A DNA stretch of 10,185 nucleotides from NCBI GenBank assembly GCA_031279745.1, contig JAITHN010000135.1, positions 1 to 10,185 on the forward strand, read 5' to 3'. The notes under the pieces were generated by a model that was given only the letters and a program-made list of their open reading frames with translations, was not told where the DNA came from and searched no databases. Shown here piece by piece: positions 6,688-10,185 of the stretch. Source of the DNA: Streptococcaceae bacterium. Lineage in GTDB: Bacteria > Bacillota > Bacilli > Lactobacillales > Streptococcaceae. Positions within the stretch are counted from its first letter, which is position 1. Each line of letters opens with the position of its first letter. A program made the position numbers and the translations under genes.

Positions 6688-7428
6688 ATGAAAAAGACAC
6701 CTAACTACTTGAACGAACGGATTTGCTTAAATGTTTTGGCAAATTCTGTTGAGAATGCAAAAGAAGTATATGCTGCGGCTAAAGGACATGTTGTCCTTGG
6801 CGTATTGTCCAAGAACTATTCGACAGATGACTCCGCAATTGAAGATATGTTGCGTTATATTGAGGCAACGGACAATGCATTGTCTGTTGGATTAGGTGCG
6901 GGAGATCCAAATCAATCTCGAATGGTGGCACGTTTGTCCCATGTTTTACAACCTCAACACGTGAACCAAGTGTTTACAGGAGTAGGGGCAACGAGAGCGT
7001 TATTAGGTCAAGATGAAACGATTATCAACGGACTTGTTTCTCCAACTGGAACAGTTGGAATGGTCAATTTAGCGACGGGACCACTTTCTTCACAAGCGCC
7101 AAAAGGAATTGTACCCATCGAAACAGCCATTGCTCTTTTGAAAGATATGGGAGGAAGTTCGATTAAATTTTTCAATATGAAAGGATTGGTACATATTGAC
7201 GAATATCGTGCGGTTGCAAAAGCTTGTGCGGAAAATGACTTTTATTTAGAACCAACGGGTGGAATCGACTTGGAAAACTTTGAAAAAATCGTTCAAATTG
7301 CAGTCGATGCTGGGGTTTCAAAAATCATTCCTCATGTCTACTCTTCCATCATTGATAAAGAAACTGGAGATACAAAAGTCGAGGATGTGAAAGTCTTGCT
7401 TGAAATTATGGAACGTGTCACAGCTTAA
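6688..7428 (+). CDS. KDPG/KDGP aldolase, EF_0839/DgaF family
   Basis: This 246-residue protein matches the EF_0839/DgaF family, which forms a class I aldolase barrel. The DgaF enzyme splits 2-keto-3-deoxygluconate-6-phosphate into pyruvate and glyceraldehyde-3-phosphate. Readable motifs are LNVLANSVENAKEV at 14-27, GLGAGDPNQSRMV at 68-80, SPTGTVGMVNLATGP at 118-132, GGSSIKFFNMKG at 155-166 (Lys160 is the best Schiff-base candidate) and LEPTGGIDLENF at 187-198. The start at 6688 follows GCGAGGA at 6674-6680; an ATG at 6681 is out of frame and closes after seven codons. It lies 43 bases after the kinase, the widest gap in the operon, and is followed by a terminator. As the last enzyme it feeds the products into lower glycolysis. 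Confidence 0.88.
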   Translation: MKKTPNYLNERICLNVLANSVENAKEVYAAAKGHVVLGVLSKNYSTDDSAIEDMLRYIEATDNALSVGLGAGDPNQSRMVARLSHVLQPQHVNQVFTGVGATRALLGQDETIINGLVSPTGTVGMVNLATGPLSSQAPKGIVPIETAIALLKDMGGSSIKFFNMKGLVHIDEYRAVAKACAENDFYLEPTGGIDLENFEKIVQIAVDAGVSKIIPHVYSSIIDKETGDTKVEDVKVLLEIMERVTA

Positions 7429-7435
7429 AACGTGA

Positions 7436-7477
7436 AAGATGGCGCTCAGTCAAATGAGTGCCACTTGCGCTTTTTTT
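7436..7477 (+). terminator. Rho-independent terminator of the catabolic operon
   Basis: TGGCGCTCA (7440-7448) pairs with TGAGTGCCA (7455-7463) around a six-base loop, with one G-U pair. The stem can extend with AAG/CTT past one unpaired A. Seven T residues follow at 7471-7477, after a four-base GCGC. It lies 8 bases after the aldolase stop. Confidence 0.8.
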
Positions 7478-7495
7478 AAGCAATTGTGAATTGTA

Positions 7496-7524
7496 TTGTA
7501 AAACAAGGCATGATTTGATAGACT
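7496..7524 (+). promoter_or_regulatory. Probable yajC promoter with extended -10
   Basis: TTGTAA (7496-7501) and TAGACT (7519-7524) are 17 bp apart, and a TG one base before the -10 (7516-7517) makes it an extended -10. It lies between the operon terminator and the yajC ribosome site, so yajC is probably transcribed independently of the sugar operon. Confidence 0.55.
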
Positions 7525-7559
7525 AAGGGAGTTAAATTCTAAGAAGAGGAGGTATAAAC

Positions 7560-7874
7560 ATGCAACTGATAATTATTATCGTCGTTATGGTTGCGATGAT
7601 GTTCTTTATGAACCGTAAGCAAAAAGCTCAACAACAACAACGTATTGACGAGTTAAATAGAATGACGAAAGGTGACGCTATCGTGACCATCGGTGGATTG
7701 CACGGATTGCTTCACGAAGTAGACGAAGCAAATGGAACCATCACATTGGATTGTGAAGGGGTTTTCCTTGTATTTGATAGAAATTCTATTAAAACAGTTA
7801 CGTCTAATTCTTCATCAGCGGTAGCAACTGCAGACGAAGATGCGATTGACGAAGAATCGACAAACGAAGACTAG
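7560..7874 (+). CDS. yajC: Preprotein translocase subunit YajC
   Basis: This 104-residue protein has the standard YajC layout: one N-terminal membrane span (about 2-17, QLIIIIVVMVAMMFFM), a basic stretch with a glutamine run (RKQKAQQQQ, 19-27), the conserved core MTKGDAIVTIGGLHG (35-49) and an acidic tail (about 89-104) rich in Asp and Glu. YajC is a small inner-membrane partner of the SecDF-YajC complex that helps Sec-dependent export. The start follows AGAGGAGG at 7545-7552. In many Firmicutes yajC follows tgt; here no tgt is present, and the gene stands alone between two terminators with its own promoter. Confidence 0.95.
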   Translation: MQLIIIIVVMVAMMFFMNRKQKAQQQQRIDELNRMTKGDAIVTIGGLHGLLHEVDEANGTITLDCEGVFLVFDRNSIKTVTSNSSSAVATADEDAIDEESTNED

Positions 7875-7880
7875 GCAATC

Positions 7881-7926
7881 GAATAAAATAACCCTGCATG
7901 TGTGAACGTGCAGGGTTATTTTATTC
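7881..7926. terminator. Strong bidirectional terminator between convergent yajC and the yxeA-like gene
   Basis: An 18-bp perfect stem pairs 7881-7898 with 7909-7926. Inside it, a U-G, a G-C and a U-A pair can extend the helix to 21 pairs, closed by a GUGA (GNRA-type) tetraloop at 7902-7905. The lower stem is A-rich on the left and T-rich on the right, so transcripts from either strand end in a U-rich run. It lies 6 bases past the yajC stop and about 100 bases past the convergent gene's stop. Confidence 0.88.
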
Positions 7927-8024
7927 AAAATTGTCGAATTCATCTTCAACATCTTAGATGATTTTGAGCTGTGTAGAGGAGAGTTTGTGTTGGTTCATTT
8001 TTGATTTACCAGCAGAACTCATAT

Positions 8025-8384
8025 TTATTTGAGTTTTTCCAAAGCTTTTGCTGGAATTTCGGATTGTTTCACCTCAACCCAAGAGATTACGCCTTTTGTT
8101 TTATTGTAGACGATTTTTAAAAATGCTCCTTGTCTAAGAGGTTTGGCATCCAATACTGTTGTATACTCAAGTTCTTTTGCAACACCTGAGTTAGAATATC
8201 CAGTCGTTTCATAAACGTATTGGCTAAAAGTTTCACCGTTATCAGTTTTGACATCCGTTTTTTTACCTGCGGAGTCGACTTGTACATAAAAGTCTTCTCC
8301 ACCATATGCGCTCTGGTACCAAGAGTAACCGAGAGCAAAGACGGCAAGAATAAGAGCAAGGGCAACTAGTAATTTCGTTTTCAT
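8025..8384 (-). CDS. YxeA family (DUF1093) small exported or membrane-anchored protein
   Basis: This 119-residue protein starts at the ATG at 8384-8382 behind AAGGAG (8398-8393 on the minus strand). Residues 1-20 (MKTKLL, then a hydrophobic run to about 19) form a signal peptide or membrane anchor; there is no lipobox cysteine. The rest is a small secreted domain typical of the YxeA/DUF1093 family: DFYVQVDSAG at 31-40, YVYETTGYSNSGVAKELEY at 56-74, the signature KPLRQGAFLKIVYNKTKGV at 81-99 and the ending VEVKQSEIPAKALEKL. Length is normal for the family. The function of YxeA proteins is not established; in Bacillus the gene has been linked to cell-envelope stress loci. The gene is convergent with yajC and divergent from the GNAT-like gene, hence probably monocistronic. 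Confidence 0.87.
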   Translation of the reverse strand: MKTKLLVALALILAVFALGYSWYQSAYGGEDFYVQVDSAGKKTDVKTDNGETFSQYVYETTGYSNSGVAKELEYTTVLDAKPLRQGAFLKIVYNKTKGVISWVEVKQSEIPAKALEKLK

Positions 8385-8413
8385 AATTGAATCTCCTTTT
8401 TGAATATAGACAT

Positions 8414-8442
8414 AGTTTACTCTCTTCTGGCTGCTTTGTCAG
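8414..8442 (-). promoter_or_regulatory. Probable promoter of the yxeA-like gene
   Basis: On the minus strand CTGACA (8442-8437) matches the -35 consensus at five of six bases. TAAACT (8419-8414) is a four-of-six -10. Spacing is exactly 17 bp, and the ribosome site follows about 16 bases later. Confidence 0.6.
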
Positions 8443-8455
8443 TATACAATACGGC

Positions 8456-8485
8456 CCTAAACCTTTCATTTTTGTAAGGTTTAGG
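8456..8485. repeat. 10-bp inverted repeat in the divergent intergenic region
   Basis: CCTAAACCTT (8456-8465) and AAGGTTTAGG (8476-8485) are perfect inverted copies separated by ten bases. The repeat lies just upstream of the yxeA-like gene's -35 and about 10 bases upstream of the GNAT-like gene's -35. Neither strand has a T-run after the stem (it is followed by A-residues on the plus strand), so it is not an ordinary terminator. It may be an operator for a dimeric regulator acting on both promoters. Confidence 0.55.
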
Positions 8486-8495
8486 AAAAAAGCAT

Positions 8496-8524
8496 GTGAC
8501 GTGTTTCCCTCATTACGTTATAAT
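8496..8524 (+). promoter_or_regulatory. Probable promoter of the GNAT-like gene / rimM-trmD operon
   Basis: A perfect TATAAT at 8519-8524 is preceded, 17 bp upstream, by GTGACG at 8496-8501, which matches four of six -35 bases. It is 28 bases before the start codon and is the only good promoter visible upstream of rimM in this window. Confidence 0.6.
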
Positions 8525-8552
8525 GATTTGATGAATACAATGGGGGCAAATC

Positions 8553-9425
8553 ATGGAAGTAGGAATATTAGATAAAGCGATTGAAAATTTGTTTCAATAT
8601 AGAAGCAACCGGGATAAATTAACAAAGAAAATCCAAGAGCATCCAGAACAAGTGGTTACTACGATGGATGCAGATGAGTTGACGGGAGTGGCTGTTTTTT
8701 GGGAAAAGTCGCTACATCCAAACGCAGTATATATTGATTTGATCACGAGCTATGATGTTTCGTCAAAATCAAAAGTCTATGCGGAACTCTATGAAAAAGT
8801 GATGGAGAAGATTGCAAATACTGTCGGGAGAAAGAATATACATATTGAAATTTCTCCTACGAAACGAGGATTGATTGATTTTTGTAAACAGAATGGATTT
8901 AAACGTTTCCGATTCTCTTTTAACACGTATCTCAACCTTTCTTTTTTTGAAAATAGAGAAAAGAAAACAACGGGGAAAGTTTATACTTTAAGAGAATTGA
9001 AGCGAAACTTACAGTTGCTAGCGGAATTTCTTTGCATTTTGGAAGAAAATTATGAGGAGACGCATAGAAATAATCCCTTGAAAGAGATGAATCAGGAAGA
9101 GTGGCTGGAATTTCTCTTTCAGGAAAATCCGGTTGTTGACGTGCCTGCAGTACTTGTAAAAGGAGGGCACGTTGCCAGCTACGCCGTTTGTTTTGAACTG
9201 GAAGAGACAAAAGAACCCGTCCTTTCATGGGTTGGAACTGAGGGGAAAGATCAAGAGAGTTTGTTTGAGTTGATGTTTCTTTTAGGTGACTCGCTTCTTG
9301 AAAAAGGATATAAAAAGCTTTTTGGAAGATTTGAAACGACAGATGAAGATGCCATGTACGTATTAGGGAATTTTCCATTTGAGGAAAAGCCAATGCGTGC
9401 CATGTATCAAAAAAAGATGAATTGA
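8553..9425 (+). CDS. GNAT-like acetyltransferase-fold protein, function unknown
   Basis: This 290-residue protein has two halves that each resemble a GNAT fold. In the first, DELTGVAVFWEK (41-52), AVYIDLITS (58-66) and the segment SPTKRGLIDFCKQNGFKRFRFS (101-122) look like the core strands and the late helix-strand of a GNAT domain. In the second, PAVLVKGGHVASYAVCFEL (198-216), EPVLSWVGTEGKDQ (221-234) and a helix (238-251) repeat the pattern. The usual Q/RxxGxG/A acetyl-CoA loop is not clear in either half, so one or both may be inactive. The start at 8553 has a plain G-run (8542-8546) rather than a strong ribosome site. The gene ends 22 bases before rimM and probably shares its transcript. 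The product cannot be assigned a substrate; confidence is high in the gene and moderate in the fold. Confidence 0.75.
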   Translation: MEVGILDKAIENLFQYRSNRDKLTKKIQEHPEQVVTTMDADELTGVAVFWEKSLHPNAVYIDLITSYDVSSKSKVYAELYEKVMEKIANTVGRKNIHIEISPTKRGLIDFCKQNGFKRFRFSFNTYLNLSFFENREKKTTGKVYTLRELKRNLQLLAEFLCILEENYEETHRNNPLKEMNQEEWLEFLFQENPVVDVPAVLVKGGHVASYAVCFELEETKEPVLSWVGTEGKDQESLFELMFLLGDSLLEKGYKKLFGRFETTDEDAMYVLGNFPFEEKPMRAMYQKKMN

Positions 9426-9447
9426 TGCACCTGAGAATGGAGTAAGT

Positions 9448-9972
9448 ATGGAAAAAAAGTATTTTAATGTTGGAAAATTGGTGAATACACAGGGAATTCG
9501 AGGAGAAGTTCGCGTCATCTCTCAGACAGATTTTCCTGAAGAACGCTATAAAAAGGGGAGCAAACTAACCCTTTTTCAAGAGGGCAATGCCCCGGTTGAG
9601 CTCACTGTTCTAACCCACCGGAAACATAAAAATTTTGATATTTTAACGTTTGAAAACCATACCAATATTAACCATGTTGAAAAGTACAAAGGTGGAATTT
9701 TAAAAGTGAGCGAAGAAGCGATGGGCTCTCTCTCTCAAGATGAATTTTACTATCATGAAATTATCAATCTCATGGTTGTTGATCAATTCGGCACAGAAAT
9801 TGGGAAGATTAAAGAAATACTCTCTCCAGGAGCAAATGACGTATGGGTTGTGGGGAGATATAAGAAGAAGGATGCACTGATTCCATATATTGAAGATGTG
9901 GTGAAAAGCGTAGACTTGGAAAATGGAGTCGTCCATATTGAAGTGATGGAAGGGTTAATCGATGAAAATTGA
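9448..9972 (+). CDS. rimM: Ribosome maturation factor RimM
   Basis: This 174-residue protein is full length for RimM, which binds ribosomal protein S19 and assists assembly of the 30S head and 16S rRNA processing. The N-terminal domain opens with YFNVGKLVNTQGIRGEVRV (5-23), the family hallmark. The C-terminal PRC-barrel (about 98-172) shows DEFYYHEIINLMV, then SPGANDVWVV (126-135) and LIPYIEDVV (144-152). The start has GGAG at 9439-9442. The coding region overlaps the trmD start by 11 bases, the usual rimM-trmD coupling. In many Firmicutes rpsP and a KH-domain gene precede rimM; here a GNAT-like gene does. Confidence 0.96.
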   Translation: MEKKYFNVGKLVNTQGIRGEVRVISQTDFPEERYKKGSKLTLFQEGNAPVELTVLTHRKHKNFDILTFENHTNINHVEKYKGGILKVSEEAMGSLSQDEFYYHEIINLMVVDQFGTEIGKIKEILSPGANDVWVVGRYKKKDALIPYIEDVVKSVDLENGVVHIEVMEGLIDEN

Positions 9973-10185
9973 TGTACTTACGATTTTTCCAAAGATGTTG
10001 GAAACAATGGATTTGTCTATTGTAGGGAAAGCCAAGGCAGCCGGGAAATTAGTGCTTGAGGGTCATGATTTCCGTGAATTTGCGAAAAACAAGCAGCGCC
10101 ATGTAGATGATTATCCCTATGGTGGTAATACAGCTGGAGTGCGTTTGACTCCCCGACCCGGTGTTGACTGCGTGGAGTCGAGGGG
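9962..10185 (+). CDS. trmD: tRNA (guanine-N1)-methyltransferase TrmD, 5' part, abnormal near window end
   Basis: The frame opens at 9962 with MKIDVLTIFPKMLETMD and runs off the window after 74 full codons; TrmD is normally about 240-250 residues. TrmD methylates G37 of tRNAs and prevents frameshifting. Residues 1-55 are ordinary for the family, including KQRHVDDYPYGG (44-55). After that the expected GGGAGM(L)L run reads GGNTAGVRL, one residue longer and without the Met. The following TPRPGVDCVE still aligns with the usual (K/T)PQPIFDAVE but with many changes. The last bases are also markedly GC-rich compared with the rest. This looks like low-quality sequence at a contig end rather than a true variant. 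The gene call is firm; the final 60 bases are not reliable. Confidence 0.9.
   Translation, partial: MKIDVLTIFPKMLETMDLSIVGKAKAAGKLVLEGHDFREFAKNKQRHVDDYPYGGNTAGVRLTPRPGVDCVESR

Noticed and set aside
7954..8022. A 22-codon minus-strand reading frame starting 2 bases after the yxeA-like stop
   Set aside because: It has no ribosome binding site, no recognisable content and is short enough to arise by chance.
8016..8035. Inverted repeat AACTCA...TGAGTT around the yxeA-like stop codon
   Set aside because: The stem is only six bases with an eight-base A/T loop and no U-run on the minus strand, so it is not a credible terminator.
8932..9393. 153-codon open frame on the minus strand opposite the GNAT-like gene
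   Set aside because: It lacks any domain signature or credible start context and lies antisense to a well-supported gene; it is a shadow frame.
1..10185. CRISPR arrays, tRNA or rRNA genes, insertion sequences, attachment sites
   Set aside because: I looked for regular repeats, transposase motifs, terminal inverted repeats with target duplications and tRNA-like cloverleaf runs and saw none.

Overview
The window looks like chromosomal DNA from a low-GC Gram-positive bacterium, most likely a member of the Lactobacillales (Enterococcus-like). The pointers are strong AAGGAGG-type ribosome binding sites, A/T-rich promoters, a CcpA-type cre site, a PTS EIIC permease, a YxeA (DUF1093) protein, a Firmicutes-style YajC, and catabolic enzymes of the Enterococcus faecalis EF_0837/EF_0838/EF_0839 type. 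I cannot name the genus. Both ends cut a gene, and the last ~60 bases look degraded, so this may be a whole draft contig.

Region 1 (1-7477) is a sugar-catabolic locus. A GntR/HutC-type repressor (minus strand, C-terminus cut by the window edge) diverges from a seven-gene plus-strand operon: PTS EIIC, a small membrane protein, a DUF871/MupG-like 6-phospho-glycosidase, an EF_0837-type metal amidohydrolase (deacetylase), a SelA/DgaE-like PLP ammonia-lyase, a PfkB-type ketodeoxygluconate kinase, and an EF_0839/DgaF-type KDPG/KDGP aldolase. The first six genes abut or overlap; a hairpin terminator follows the aldolase. The operon promoter has a perfect TTGTATACAA palindrome over its -35 and a near-consensus cre just after its -10, which suggests control by the local repressor plus carbon catabolite repression.

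Read together, the genes suggest this route: PTS import of an N-acetylated disaccharide with phosphorylation; cleavage by the DUF871 enzyme; deacetylation of an N-acetyl amino-aldonic acid; deamination to 2-keto-3-deoxygluconate; phosphorylation; and aldol cleavage to pyruvate and glyceraldehyde-3-phosphate. An acidic-ended chitobiose (GlcNAc-N-acetylglucosaminate, as made by chitin-oxidising LPMOs) would need exactly this set. That substrate is my inference and is not proved by the sequence.

Region 2 (7478-8550) holds yajC with its own promoter, a very strong bidirectional hairpin terminator, a convergent yxeA-like gene for a secreted or membrane-anchored small protein, and a divergent intergenic region with two promoters and a 10-bp inverted repeat.

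Region 3 (8553-10185) is a likely operon of an unassigned GNAT-like gene, rimM (16S rRNA processing) and the 5' part of trmD (tRNA m1G37 methyltransferase). The trmD reading frame becomes abnormal near the window end.
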